From NCBI GenBank assembly GCA_036227345.1, contig CP109468.1, forward strand, positions 2,728,001-2,792,000: 64,000 nt of DNA, given 5' to 3'. Both the position numbers and the translations under genes were made by a program. The DNA comes from Streptomyces sp. NBC_01463. GTDB lineage: Bacteria > Actinomycetota > Actinomycetes > Streptomycetales > Streptomycetaceae. Positions 28,294-39,302 of this stretch are shown in pieces. Numbering within the stretch: position 1 is the first letter of the stretch; each line of letters begins with the position of its first letter. Under the pieces are notes generated by a model. It ran no database searches and was not told where the DNA came from. It was given only the letters and a program-made list of their open reading frames with translations.

Positions 28294-28326
28294 GGGCCCG
28301 GTGCTGTTGGTCACAGCACCGGGCCC
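28294..28326. terminator. Hairpin downstream of the first L,D-transpeptidase gene
   Basis: A 13-bp perfect stem GGGCCCGGTGCTG (28294-28306) pairs with 28314-28326 around a 7-base loop, 25 bases after the stop of the minus-strand L,D-transpeptidase gene. Confidence 0.8.
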
Positions 28327-28350
28327 TTACCTGTTCCGTACGGGTGGGAC

Positions 28351-29604
28351 CTACTTGGTCCACTCCGACCAGGACATGTTCCAGCCGTTGAGGCCGTTGT
28401 CCGGCGGGATCGTGCTGTCGTGGGAGTTCTTGACGATCACGACGTCGCCGATCAGGGAACTGTTGAAGAACCATGCCGCCGGGGTGCTCGGGTCACCGGC
28501 ACCGCGCGCGTCCTGCAGACCGACACAGCCGTGGCTGGTGTTGGTGGTGCCGAAGATGCCCGATCCGCCCCAGTAGTTGCCGTGGATGAACGTGCCCGAC
28601 GTGGACAGACGCATCGCGTGCGGCACGTCCTTGATGTCGTACTCGCCGCCGAAGCCGACGGTGTCGCCGTTCATCCGGGTCACCCGGAGCTTCTCGCTGA
28701 TGACCATCTGGCCGTTGTACGTGGTGGTGGCCGGGGCGCCCGCCGAGATCGGGATGTCCTTGATCTGCCTGCCGTCGCGGACGACCTTCATCCGGTGCGA
28801 ACTCGCGTCGACGGTGCTGACCTGCCGGCGGCCGATCGTGAACGACACGGTCTTGGCCTGCTTGCCGTAGACCCCGGGGCGTCCCTCCACCCCGTCGAGG
28901 TTGAGCTTGACGGTCACCTTGGTGCCCGCGGCCCAGTAGTCCTCGGGCCGGAAGTCCAGGCGGTCGTTGCCGAACCAGTGGCCCGCGATCTCGACCGCGG
29001 GCTCGGCCGTCACCTTGATGGCCTTCTCGACGGCCTCCGGGTCGGTGATGCCCCGGGTGAAGTGGATCGAGACCGGCATGCCGACGCCGACCGTGGAACC
29101 GTCCTCCGGGGTGTACTGCCCGATGAAGGTGTTCTTCGGGACCAGCGTGGTGAAGGTGGTGTCCTTCGCCGACTCACGGCCCTTGGTGTCCTTGGCGACC
29201 GCGTGGACCTTGTACTTGGTGGCCGAGGCCAGATGCTGGTCCGGCTCCCAGCTCGCGCCGTCCGCCGCGATCTTCCCCTCGACCTCGGCACCCTTGGGGT
29301 CCGAGACCTTGACCGTGGCCAGCTTCCCCTGCTCGGCCGAGATCTTCAGCGCACCGCTCGTCGCGACCGAGTCGGCCCCGTCCTTCGGCACGATGTTCAC
29401 GACGGCCTGCGAGGCCGCGGTGTCGTCCGTCCTCGCCCCGGCGGCCTTGCCGCCCTTGCTCCCGCCGTCGGTGTCGCCCCCGCCGCATGCCGTCACCAGC
29501 AACAGCAGCGCACCCAGCACCAGAGCCAGCAGACCGGTGGCCCCACGCCCCCGCCTCCTGCTGTCGGCCCCGGCCGATGCCCCCGATATCGGCTGCCCGT
29601 TCAA
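28351..29604 (-). CDS. L,D-transpeptidase lipoprotein (Ig-like + YkuD)
   Basis: The enzyme forms 3-3 cross-links in peptidoglycan from tetrapeptide donors, outside the membrane. It has a lipoprotein signal (LLALVLGALLLLVTACGG), a disordered Gly/Lys linker, two Ig-like domains (VNIVPKDGADSV and TTLVPKNTFIGQ regions) and a YkuD catalytic domain with FIHGNYWG and TSHGCVGLQD (the Cys nucleophile). The start is uncertain. A TTG at 29604 has GAGGGGAG at ideal spacing; a GTG at 29625 lies upstream of that site and would make 424 residues. The next gene on the same strand is a close paralogue. Confidence 0.9.
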   Translation of the reverse strand: MNGQPISGASAGADSRRRGRGATGLLALVLGALLLLVTACGGGDTDGGSKGGKAAGARTDDTAASQAVVNIVPKDGADSVATSGALKISAEQGKLATVKVSDPKGAEVEGKIAADGASWEPDQHLASATKYKVHAVAKDTKGRESAKDTTFTTLVPKNTFIGQYTPEDGSTVGVGMPVSIHFTRGITDPEAVEKAIKVTAEPAVEIAGHWFGNDRLDFRPEDYWAAGTKVTVKLNLDGVEGRPGVYGKQAKTVSFTIGRRQVSTVDASSHRMKVVRDGRQIKDIPISAGAPATTTYNGQMVISEKLRVTRMNGDTVGFGGEYDIKDVPHAMRLSTSGTFIHGNYWGGSGIFGTTNTSHGCVGLQDARGAGDPSTPAAWFFNSSLIGDVVIVKNSHDSTIPPDNGLNGWNMSWSEWTK

Positions 29605-29813
29605 TGTGGTCGTCTCCCCTCGCACGGCCTGGCCCCGCCAAGACCCTGGGAGCGTGCAGGCTCCCGCCCCCGCGCGCTACACGTGCGCGCTCAGCGAAAG
29701 ATAATCACACCGACTGCGGGCAGATCTCCTCCGTAATGTCACCGTTCCGTCCCAACTGGTCCCAGGAGTTCACCTGGTCGCAGGCGGTGCGGCCGTCGCG
29801 GACCCCGGTACGG

Positions 29814-29846
29814 CGGACGGCGCGGCCGTTGCGGCCGCGCCGTCCG
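29814..29846. terminator. Hairpin downstream of the second L,D-transpeptidase gene
   Basis: A 15-bp perfect stem (29814-29828 with 29832-29846, CGGACGGCGCGGCCG) with a TTG loop lies 27 bases past the stop of the minus-strand gene. It separates it from the promoter region of the first L,D-transpeptidase gene. Confidence 0.8.
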
Positions 29847-29872
29847 TACGCGCCGGAGTGCGCCCCCGGGTG

Positions 29873-31105
29873 TCAACGGAGTGCGGAACCCGCCTTCCAC
29901 GCCTTCCAGTCCAGGTTCCAGCCGCCCAGCCCGTTGTCCGGCGCGACCTTCTTGTCCTTGGAGTTGACGACCTCGACGACGTCCCCGATGAGCGTCCGGT
30001 CGAAGAACCAGCCGGCCGGGGTGGAGCCGCTGCCGCCCTGCACGTCCCGCAGCCCGATGCAGCCGTGGCTGACGTTGGTCGAGCCGAAGATGTCCTCGTC
30101 CGACCAGTAGTTGCCGTGCAGGAAGGTGCCGGACTCGGTGAGCCGGATCGCGTGCGGGACGTCCTTGATGTCGTACTCGCCGCCGAAGCCGACGGTCCGG
30201 CCGTCCATCCGCGTCACCTCGTGCATCTCACTGACGACCATCCTCCCGTTGTACGTGGTCGTCGTCGGGGAACCCGCGGTGATCGGGACGGTGGAGACCA
30301 GCTGCCCGTCCCGGCGCACCTCCATCGTGTGCGCCGCCGAGTCCACCCGGGACACCTGCTCCCGGCCGATGGTGAACCTGACCGTCTTGCGCTGGCTGCC
30401 GAACACCCCGGGCGCGCCCTCCACGTCACGCAGCCCGACCTCGACGGTCACCTCGGTGCCCGGCTGCCAGTACGCGGCGGGACGGAAGTCCAGGCGCTTG
30501 TCGCCGAACCAGTGCCCCGCCACCTCGACCGCCGGATCGGCCGTCACCCGGATGGCCCGCTGCACGGCCGCCCGGCGGGTGACGGGCCGGTTGAACGCGA
30601 AGGAGACGATCATGCCGGTGCCGACCGTCGACCGGTTCTCCGGTTTGAAGTAGCCGATGAAGCGGTGCTCGGGGACCACCGTCGTGAAGGTGGTGTGGCG
30701 GGCCGAGCGGTGGCCCGAGCCGTCCACCGCCACCGCGTCGACGCTGTACTTGGCGGCGAGTCCGAGCCGGCCGGACGTCCCCTGCGGCGACCAGGACAGC
30801 CCGTCCTCGGCGATCAGGCCCCGCACCTCCTGCTGCTGGGCGTCCTCGATCCGCATCACCCGCACGCTCTCCAGCCGCCCGTCGGGCACCTTCACCTCCA
30901 CCCGGCCGTCCGGCCCGATGTCCTCGGCCCCGTCCCGCGGGGTGATCCGGATGGCCTCCTGCGGGGAGCGGGGTTTCCCGCCGATGATCGAATCCGTACC
31001 CGAGCAGCCGGTCAGAACAGCCAGTACGGCCAGTACGGCGAGCAGTCCCGACCGGGCCTTCACGGTCGCCGGGCTCGCCCCTGCCTTCTTCGCTACGTGG
31101 TTCAC
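29873..31105 (-). CDS. L,D-transpeptidase lipoprotein, paralogue (Ig-like + YkuD)
   Basis: The 410-residue product has a lipoprotein signal (SGLLAVLAVLAVLTGCSG), two Ig-like domains and a YkuD domain with FLHGNYWSDEDIFG and VSHGCIGLRD (Cys nucleophile). It aligns along its whole length with the downstream protein (shared VGFGGEYDIKDVPHA, VEVAGHWFG/VEIAGHWFG, DNGLGGWN/DNGLNGWN), so the two arose by tandem duplication. The GTG at 31105 is preceded by a G-rich site. It is divergent from glgX, with 153 bases between starts. Its own terminator implies separate regulation from its paralogue. Confidence 0.92.
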   Translation of the reverse strand: MNHVAKKAGASPATVKARSGLLAVLAVLAVLTGCSGTDSIIGGKPRSPQEAIRITPRDGAEDIGPDGRVEVKVPDGRLESVRVMRIEDAQQQEVRGLIAEDGLSWSPQGTSGRLGLAAKYSVDAVAVDGSGHRSARHTTFTTVVPEHRFIGYFKPENRSTVGTGMIVSFAFNRPVTRRAAVQRAIRVTADPAVEVAGHWFGDKRLDFRPAAYWQPGTEVTVEVGLRDVEGAPGVFGSQRKTVRFTIGREQVSRVDSAAHTMEVRRDGQLVSTVPITAGSPTTTTYNGRMVVSEMHEVTRMDGRTVGFGGEYDIKDVPHAIRLTESGTFLHGNYWSDEDIFGSTNVSHGCIGLRDVQGGSGSTPAGWFFDRTLIGDVVEVVNSKDKKVAPDNGLGGWNLDWKAWKAGSALR

Positions 31106-31258
31106 GTCCCCCCAACGACGGGGGCGGGCCGGGGGAAACGTGAGTGCGGGCCCCGTCGTGGGCAGAACAGAGGGGACGACCACACTCGGGGAGCCGCGGC
31201 CGGGACGCCGCGCGCCCCCCTTTCGGTGCCGGTCCCACGAGCCGCGGGAGGCGAGCAG

Positions 31259-33523
<2,265 letters not shown>

Positions 33524-33547
33524 CGCGGGACGGGGGCCGGGAGGCGG

Positions 33548-34198
33548 TCAGCCGAGGATGCCGCGTTCGTAGGCCACCGCGACGGCCGCCGCGCGGTCCT
33601 TGGCGCCCAGCTTGGCGAAGACATGGGTGAGGTGGGTCTTCACGGTCGCCTCGCTGATGAACAGCTCGGCGGCGATCTCGCGGTTCGGCGTCCCCCGGGC
33701 GACGAGCCCGAGCACCTCGCGCTCGCGGGCGGACAGCTGTTCGTTGCCGGGCGCGGCCGGGGTGCGTACGCGGGAGATCAGCCGGGAGGCGACCGCCGGT
33801 GACAGGACCGTGCGGCCGTCGGCGGCGGCGCGTACGGCGGTGAACAGCTCGTCGCGGGGCGCGTCCTTGAGCAGGTAGCCGGTGGCGCCCGCCTCGATCG
33901 CGGGCAGCGTGTCGGAGTCGGTGTCGTACGTGGTGAGGACCAGGACCTTGGAGCGGGCGCCGCGCCGGGCCAGTTCGGTGATCGCCGCGACACCGCCGCC
34001 GCCGGGCATCCGCAGGTCCATGAGGACGACATCCGGGTCGAGCCGGACGGCCATGTCGACGCCCTCGACCCCGTCGGCCGCTTCGCCGAGCACCCGGAAC
34101 TCGCCGGCCGACTCGAACATGCCGCGCAGTCCGTCCCGTACGACGGGGTGGTCGTCGACGACGATCAGTGTGATGACGCGCGCGGGTTCCCGGTCCAT
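33548..34198 (-). CDS. NarL/FixJ-family response regulator
   Basis: The 216-residue product has a receiver domain with LIVVDDHPVVRDGL, the phosphoacceptor in DVVLMDLRMPG (Asp about 60) and a conserved Lys (YLLKDAP). It ends with a LuxR-type HTH (LSAREREVLGLVARG, ISEATVKTHLTHVFAKLGAKDR). It is the last gene of a four-gene minus-strand unit (ABC ATPase, ABC permease, histidine kinase, this regulator), so it probably controls the transporter in response to the kinase. Confidence 0.95.
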   Translation of the reverse strand: MDREPARVITLIVVDDHPVVRDGLRGMFESAGEFRVLGEAADGVEGVDMAVRLDPDVVLMDLRMPGGGGVAAITELARRGARSKVLVLTTYDTDSDTLPAIEAGATGYLLKDAPRDELFTAVRAAADGRTVLSPAVASRLISRVRTPAAPGNEQLSAREREVLGLVARGTPNREIAAELFISEATVKTHLTHVFAKLGAKDRAAAVAVAYERGILG

Positions 34199-34237
34199 GG
34201 CGGTCCACCGTACTGTGCCGCGCTGCCGTGCGGTGTC

Positions 34238-35488
34238 TCAGTCGTGACGGACCATCGGGACCCGGGCGCAGACCGCGGTGCCGAGACCGGGGCCGGTCTC
34301 CACCTCGACGGTGCCCGCGATGCGTTCGGCCCGGGCCCGCATGCCGCCGAGGCCGAAGCCGCCCGCGCCCCGGTAGGGCGGCAGCCCGGCCGGGTCGAAG
34401 CCGCGGCCGTCGTCCCGTACGTCGAGCGAGATCTCGTCGCCCATGTAGGAGAGGGTGACGCCGGCCCGGGACGCGGCGGCGTGCCGGTCCGCGTTGGCGA
34501 GGGCCTCCTCGGCGATGCGCAGCAGGGTGGCGCCGACCTCGTCGTGCAGCGGTTCGGCGGTGCCGGTCACGGTGAACTCGGCGCGCACGCCTGTCCGTTG
34601 CGACCAGCTGGTGACCGTTTTCTCCAGGGCGCCGGGCAGGTCGTCGTGTTCCAGCGCGGTGGGCACGAGGTTGTGCACCGAGCGGCGCGCCTCGCCGAGG
34701 CTGTGCCGGGCGAGGGCGGCGGCGCGCACGAGGTGGTCCCGGGCGAGCGCGGGGTCCTTCTCCGCCGTGGAGGTGACGGCCTGGAGCTGGGCGATGATGC
34801 CGGTCAGGCCCTGGGCGATGGTGTCGTGGATCTCCGCGGCCAGCCGGCTCCGCTCGTCGGCGACGCCCGCCTCGCGGGCCTGCACCAGGAGTTGGGCGTG
34901 CAGTCCGGCGTTCTCCGCCAGGGCCTGTTCGAGACGGGCGTTGGCCGACTCCAGGGCGGTGATGGTGTCGGTCTGGGTACGGGTCTGCTCGGCCTCCCGG
35001 TTGCCGATCTGGGCGAAGATCATGGTGAGGGAGCCGTGGACGGCCAGCAGGATGGCGAAGACGACCCAGTTCATGAGGGTGGTGGGCGGCAGTCCGCTGC
35101 CCGACTGCGCTCCGGCCATGATGACCGCGGTGACCAGCAGCCCGGCCCGCATGCCGCCTCGGGGGAGCACCCGGCCGGCGTCGAAGTAGCCGAGCACGGT
35201 GTAGATCGAGAAGAACGGGTTGCACCAGGTGAGTCCGAGGGCCAGCAGTGTGCGGACGGCGAAGTAGGCCTGCGCCGCCCGCGATCCGGGCCGGACCGAG
35301 GTGCGGCTCCACCAGAGCTGGAGGCCGAGCGCCGCCGGCACGAGCGTGGCCGCGGCGTACACGTCCGCGCGGGACATGATGAACCCGCTGGTCACCGCCG
35401 AGACCACGGCGCCCAGGGCGAGCAGTCCGTACGGTCCGTGCCGGAAGAACCGCTCCCACCACTCCTCGGCCGTCGTCACACCGGTCAT
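34238..35488 (-). CDS. Sensor histidine kinase (HisKA_3 type)
   Basis: The 416-residue product has five to six N-terminal membrane helices, a coiled linker, the dimerisation/phosphorylation motif RLAAEIHDTIAQGLTGIIAQ with the His, and a C-terminal HATPase (DDGRGFDPAG, GGFGLGGMRARAE). The ATG at 35488 is chosen because GGAGGGGGAATCC lies just before it. It pairs with the NarL-type regulator 39 bases downstream. In such arrangements the kinase often senses an antimicrobial or membrane stress handled by the neighbouring ABC-2 transporter (inference). Confidence 0.94.
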   Translation of the reverse strand: MTGVTTAEEWWERFFRHGPYGLLALGAVVSAVTSGFIMSRADVYAAATLVPAALGLQLWWSRTSVRPGSRAAQAYFAVRTLLALGLTWCNPFFSIYTVLGYFDAGRVLPRGGMRAGLLVTAVIMAGAQSGSGLPPTTLMNWVVFAILLAVHGSLTMIFAQIGNREAEQTRTQTDTITALESANARLEQALAENAGLHAQLLVQAREAGVADERSRLAAEIHDTIAQGLTGIIAQLQAVTSTAEKDPALARDHLVRAAALARHSLGEARRSVHNLVPTALEHDDLPGALEKTVTSWSQRTGVRAEFTVTGTAEPLHDEVGATLLRIAEEALANADRHAAASRAGVTLSYMGDEISLDVRDDGRGFDPAGLPPYRGAGGFGLGGMRARAERIAGTVEVETGPGLGTAVCARVPMVRHD

Positions 35489-35543
35489 GGATTCCCCCTC
35501 CCCCGTGTCCATGGGAGAAGTCTCCCCCGCCTCGCCCTGACGT

Positions 35544-36326
35544 CTACTCCCAGCGGAAGGTACGGATCGCGGCCGCCGCCGCGAGTACGGTCCACAGCGC
35601 CATCACCCCGAGGTACGCCCAGTTCGGCCAGGCGCCGGAGGAGGCCCGGTCCAGTGCCTGGGAGGCCGCGCCGAACGGGGTGGCCTGGACGATGCGGCGC
35701 AGTGTGCCGGGCATGGTCTGCACGGGCACCCAGACGCCCGCGGTGAACATCATCACGAAGTAGACGACGGAGCCGATCGCGGCCGAGATCCTGGTGGTGC
35801 GGGAGACCGAGCAGACCAGCGCGCCCAGGGCCAGCACACAGGCGACGGCGAGCAGCAGCGCCAGGAGGTAGCCGAACGGCTGCCCGGGGAGCCGCACTCC
35901 GAAGGCGATCCGGCCGACGGCCGTGACCAGGACGGTGGAGCCGAGCGCCGCCCCGCCGTGCAGTGCGATCTGCGCGCCGAGCAGGGCGGAGGGCCGTACC
36001 GGGGTGGTCGACATGCGGCGCAGGATGCCGCGTTCGCGGTAGCCGGTCAGTACGGGCGGCATCGCCTGGAGACCGGCCATGATCATGGCGAGGAGCACCG
36101 CCACGGGTACGTACAGATCGATGACTCGGCGGCCGCCGAGTCCGTCGTCGGGGTGGCGGAAGGACGGGATCAGTCCGAGGACCGTCAGGAGCGCGGCCGG
36201 GAAGACGAGGATCCAGAACAGGCTGCCGGGTTCGCGGAGGAAGAGCCGGGCCTCGGACCTCAGGACCGCGAGCTTCGGTCCCGCGGATGCGGTGCGGGGC
36301 GCGGGGGCGGTGTTCGCTGTGGCCAT
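35544..36326 (-). CDS. ABC-2 type transporter permease
   Basis: The 260-residue membrane protein has six predicted helices and the ABC-2 layout: a cytoplasmic N-terminus with RLFLREPGSLFWILVFPA, then VAVLLAMIMAGLQAMPPVL, REQ-like YRERGILRRMSTTPVRP, and a C-terminal WTVLAAAAAIRTFRWE. It starts one base after the stop of the ATPase gene, so the two are translated together as one exporter. Confidence 0.93.
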   Translation of the reverse strand: MATANTAPAPRTASAGPKLAVLRSEARLFLREPGSLFWILVFPAALLTVLGLIPSFRHPDDGLGGRRVIDLYVPVAVLLAMIMAGLQAMPPVLTGYRERGILRRMSTTPVRPSALLGAQIALHGGAALGSTVLVTAVGRIAFGVRLPGQPFGYLLALLLAVACVLALGALVCSVSRTTRISAAIGSVVYFVMMFTAGVWVPVQTMPGTLRRIVQATPFGAASQALDRASSGAWPNWAYLGVMALWTVLAAAAAIRTFRWE

Positions 36327-36327
36327 C

Positions 36328-37266
36328 TCAGGCTGCCCGTTCTGTCAGGCCGCGCTCTTCCGCAGGGCCGGGGTGCTCGGTGAGGTCGAGGAAGGCGTCG
36401 TCGAGGGTGGCCTCGGCGACACGGAGCCGGTGCGCGGTGATGCGGAGCCTGGCCAGCACGGAGATGACGGCGTTGACGGTCTCGTCGGTGCCGTTGATGA
36501 CGAGGCGCCCGTTCCTGTTCTCGCACGAGGCGACACCGGGCAGCCGGGCCAGTTCGGCGTCGGGCAGCGGTTCGGAGGGGGTGAAGGTGATGGCGGTGGA
36601 GCTGCCCGCACGCGCGATCAGCCCGGACGGGGTGTCGAGGGCGGCGACCCGGCCCCGGTCGATCACCGCGACCCGGTCGCAGAGGCGCTGGGCCTCCTCC
36701 ATGAAGTGGGTGACCAGCACGACCGTGACGCCGCTGTCCCGCACCTCCTCGATCAGCTGCCAGGTGTCGCGCCGGGCCCGTGGGTCCAGCCCGGTGGTCA
36801 GCTCGTCGAGGACGACGACGCGGGGACTGCCGACGAGGGCGAGGGCGATGGACAGGCGTTGCTTCTGGCCGCCGGAGAGCCGGGCGAACCGGGTGGTCAG
36901 CCTGGTGTGCAGGCCGAGCCGTTCGGCGAGCGGCCGCCAGTCGGCCGGGTTCGGGTAGAAGGCGCTGTACAGCTCCAGCGCCTCGCGCACCGTCATCTTC
37001 GGCTGCAGTTCGCTCTCCTGGAGCTGCGCGCCCAGCAGGAGCGTCACCCGGTCGTGGTCGGCGACGGGGTCGAGCCCGGCGACCCGGACCGTCCCCTCGT
37101 CGGGGATCCGCAGCCCCTCGACGCATTCGACGGTGGTGGTCTTGCCCGCACCGTTGGGGCCGAGGATCCCGAAGATCTCCCCCTCCTCGACGGAGAGGCT
37201 CACCCCGTCGACCACGGGGCGGCCGGCGTAGGTCTTGCGCACCCCGTTCACTTCGATGATTGCCAT
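36328..37266 (-). CDS. ABC transporter ATP-binding protein (DrrA-like)
   Basis: The 312-residue product has Walker A GPNGAGKTTTVE, signature RLSGGQKQRLSIALAL, Walker B VVVLDELTTGLDPRARR and the switch histidine VVLVTHFMEEAQRL. A C-terminal extension of about 90 residues is typical of DrrA-type exporters. ATG at 37266 (MAIIEVNGVRKTY) starts the fold; a longer in-frame extension looks like intergenic DNA. First gene of the transporter/two-component unit and divergent from the ABC exporter at 37431. Confidence 0.94.
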   Translation of the reverse strand: MAIIEVNGVRKTYAGRPVVDGVSLSVEEGEIFGILGPNGAGKTTTVECVEGLRIPDEGTVRVAGLDPVADHDRVTLLLGAQLQESELQPKMTVREALELYSAFYPNPADWRPLAERLGLHTRLTTRFARLSGGQKQRLSIALALVGSPRVVVLDELTTGLDPRARRDTWQLIEEVRDSGVTVVLVTHFMEEAQRLCDRVAVIDRGRVAALDTPSGLIARAGSSTAITFTPSEPLPDAELARLPGVASCENRNGRLVINGTDETVNAVISVLARLRITAHRLRVAEATLDDAFLDLTEHPGPAEERGLTERAA

Positions 37267-37430
37267 GCCTGTGAGCATCCGCGCCGAGGGCTTCCGGCGG
37301 CATCCGCCATCGCGCTCGGACCGGCATCGGCCGATCGGTTGATGCCGGGCTACGACCCTGCCCGCAGCGGGCACCGAGGAGGCGAAAACCACATGAACGA
37401 TGTCAGTGGTGAAACGTAGGCTCGCCCCTG

Positions 37431-39302
37431 ATGCCCGAAGAACATGCAGAGCCCAAGGACCGGTCCGCCGCGCGTTCCCTGCTGCGGCTGTGGCCGTATG
37501 TGAAGCCGGTACGCACCCGCCTGTTCGGCGCCGCCCTGATCGCGGTGGCCGCCTCCTGTCTGGGCCTGGTGATCCCGCTCGTACTGAAGTGGATCGTCGA
37601 CGGTCCGGTCGCGGGGCGGGACCCGGACGGGGTCTGGCTCGGGGCGCTGTTCCTGCTGCTGCTCGGGATCGCCGAGGCGGTGCTGTTCGGGGTGCGCCGA
37701 TGGATGGTGGCGCGTCCGCTGGCCGGGGTCGAGGCGGCGATGCGGGCCGATCTCTACCGGCACCTGCAACGGCTGCCGGTGGCCTTCCACGACCGCTGGC
37801 CCTCGGGCCAGTTGCTGTCGCGCGGGACCACGGACCTGATGCTGGTGCGGATGTTCCTCGCCTTCCCGCTGACGTTCCTGCTGGTCAACGCCACCACGAT
37901 CCTGATCGGATTCGTGATCCTGCTGCTCCAGGAGTGGACGCTCGGCCTGGTGCTGCTCGCCCCCGTCGTGCCGCTGGTGATCATCTGCTCGGTCTTCGAG
38001 ACGAAGTACGCGGTGGTGGCGCGCACGGCCCAGGACCAGGTGGGCGATCTGACGACGGTGGTCGAGGAGAGCGTCCTCGGCATCCGCATCATCAAGGGCT
38101 TCGGCCGGCACCGCAGCCAGGCGCTCGCCTTCCGGGCGCTCTCCCAGCGGCTGCGGACCACGGAGCTCACCAAGGCGCGGCTGCTCGCGGGCATCTGGGC
38201 CCTCATCACGACCATTCCCGAACTCGCGATCGGCGCCGCGCTGGTGCTCGGCACGATCGAGGTCGCGGACGGCGGTCTGTCGGCGGGCACGCTGGTCGCC
38301 TTCCTCTCGACGGCGCTGGCGCTGCGGTGGCCGGTCGAGTCGATCGGCTTCCTGCTGGCGATGAGCCAGGAGTCGGCGACGGCGACCGAGCGGTTCTTCG
38401 AGGTGATGGACGTGGCCGAGGAGGCGGACACCTCGGTGTCCGGCGACGGCGCGGCCACCGGACTCCCCGGGGCGGGCGGCATGGTCTTCGAGGGCGTCGA
38501 GTTCCGCTATCCCGACGCGGAGGACGGTTCCGTGCCCGTCCTGGCCCGGATCGACCTGCGGATCAGGCCCGGCGAGACGATGGCCCTGGTCGGGGCCACC
38601 GGGTCCGGGAAGACCACGCTCACCGCCCTCGTGCCCCGGCTGCACGACGCCACGTCCGGGCGGATCACGCTGGACGGCGAGGACATCACCGCCATGCCGC
38701 GCGAACGGCTGCGGGAGCTGGTCTCGGTGGCGTTCGAGGAGCCGACGCTCTTCTCGGCGAGTGTCGGGGAGAACGTGCTGATGGGCTCGGACGGCGCGGG
38801 CGAGGAGGAGTTGCTGCGGGCCCTGTCGGTCGCGCAGGCCGACTTCGTCCACGGTCTGCCGCAGGGCGTGGACACCCAGGTCGGCGAGCAGGGCCTGAGC
38901 CTCTCGGGCGGCCAGCGCCAGCGCCTCGCCCTGGCCAGGGCCGTCGTGGGCCGGCCCCGCTTCCTGGTGCTCGACGACCCGCTCTCCGCGCTGGACGTGC
39001 ACACGGAGACGCTGGTCGAGGCCGCGCTGCGGCGGGTGCTGGAGGAGACCACGGCGGTGGTGGTCGCGCACCGGCCGTCCACCGTGATGCTCGCGGACCG
39101 GGTGGCGCTGCTCTCGGAGGGCCGGATCGTCGCGGTCGGCACCCACCAGGAACTGCTGCGCGGCAACGCCGAGTACGCCTGGCTGATGTCGGGCGCGGGC
39201 ATCACCGACGGCGGTGAGCCCACCGGCGTGCCCCTTCCGGGCGCGTCGGCCGATGACCTTCCGGGCGTGCACGCCCCTGCCGAGGAGAGCAGCACCCGAT
39301 GA
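37431..39302 (+). CDS. ABC exporter half-transporter with degenerate Walker B
   Basis: The 623-residue protein fuses six membrane helices (about 25-320) to a nucleotide-binding domain. It has Walker A VGATGSGKTTL, signature LSLSGGQRQRL, Walker B FLVLDDPLSALD and H-loop VVAHRPSTV. The catalytic Glu after Walker B is replaced by Asp, as in the degenerate half of heterodimeric exporters. Its stop overlaps the next start (ATGA), which encodes the partner half. Substrate unknown. Confidence 0.94.
   Translation: MPEEHAEPKDRSAARSLLRLWPYVKPVRTRLFGAALIAVAASCLGLVIPLVLKWIVDGPVAGRDPDGVWLGALFLLLLGIAEAVLFGVRRWMVARPLAGVEAAMRADLYRHLQRLPVAFHDRWPSGQLLSRGTTDLMLVRMFLAFPLTFLLVNATTILIGFVILLLQEWTLGLVLLAPVVPLVIICSVFETKYAVVARTAQDQVGDLTTVVEESVLGIRIIKGFGRHRSQALAFRALSQRLRTTELTKARLLAGIWALITTIPELAIGAALVLGTIEVADGGLSAGTLVAFLSTALALRWPVESIGFLLAMSQESATATERFFEVMDVAEEADTSVSGDGAATGLPGAGGMVFEGVEFRYPDAEDGSVPVLARIDLRIRPGETMALVGATGSGKTTLTALVPRLHDATSGRITLDGEDITAMPRERLRELVSVAFEEPTLFSASVGENVLMGSDGAGEEELLRALSVAQADFVHGLPQGVDTQVGEQGLSLSGGQRQRLALARAVVGRPRFLVLDDPLSALDVHTETLVEAALRRVLEETTAVVVAHRPSTVMLADRVALLSEGRIVAVGTHQELLRGNAEYAWLMSGAGITDGGEPTGVPLPGASADDLPGVHAPAEESSTR

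Noticed and set aside
29858..31258. Upstream extension of the glgX frame
   Set aside because: It is antisense to the second L,D-transpeptidase. A GTG with GGGAGG at 31259 starts the conserved protein.
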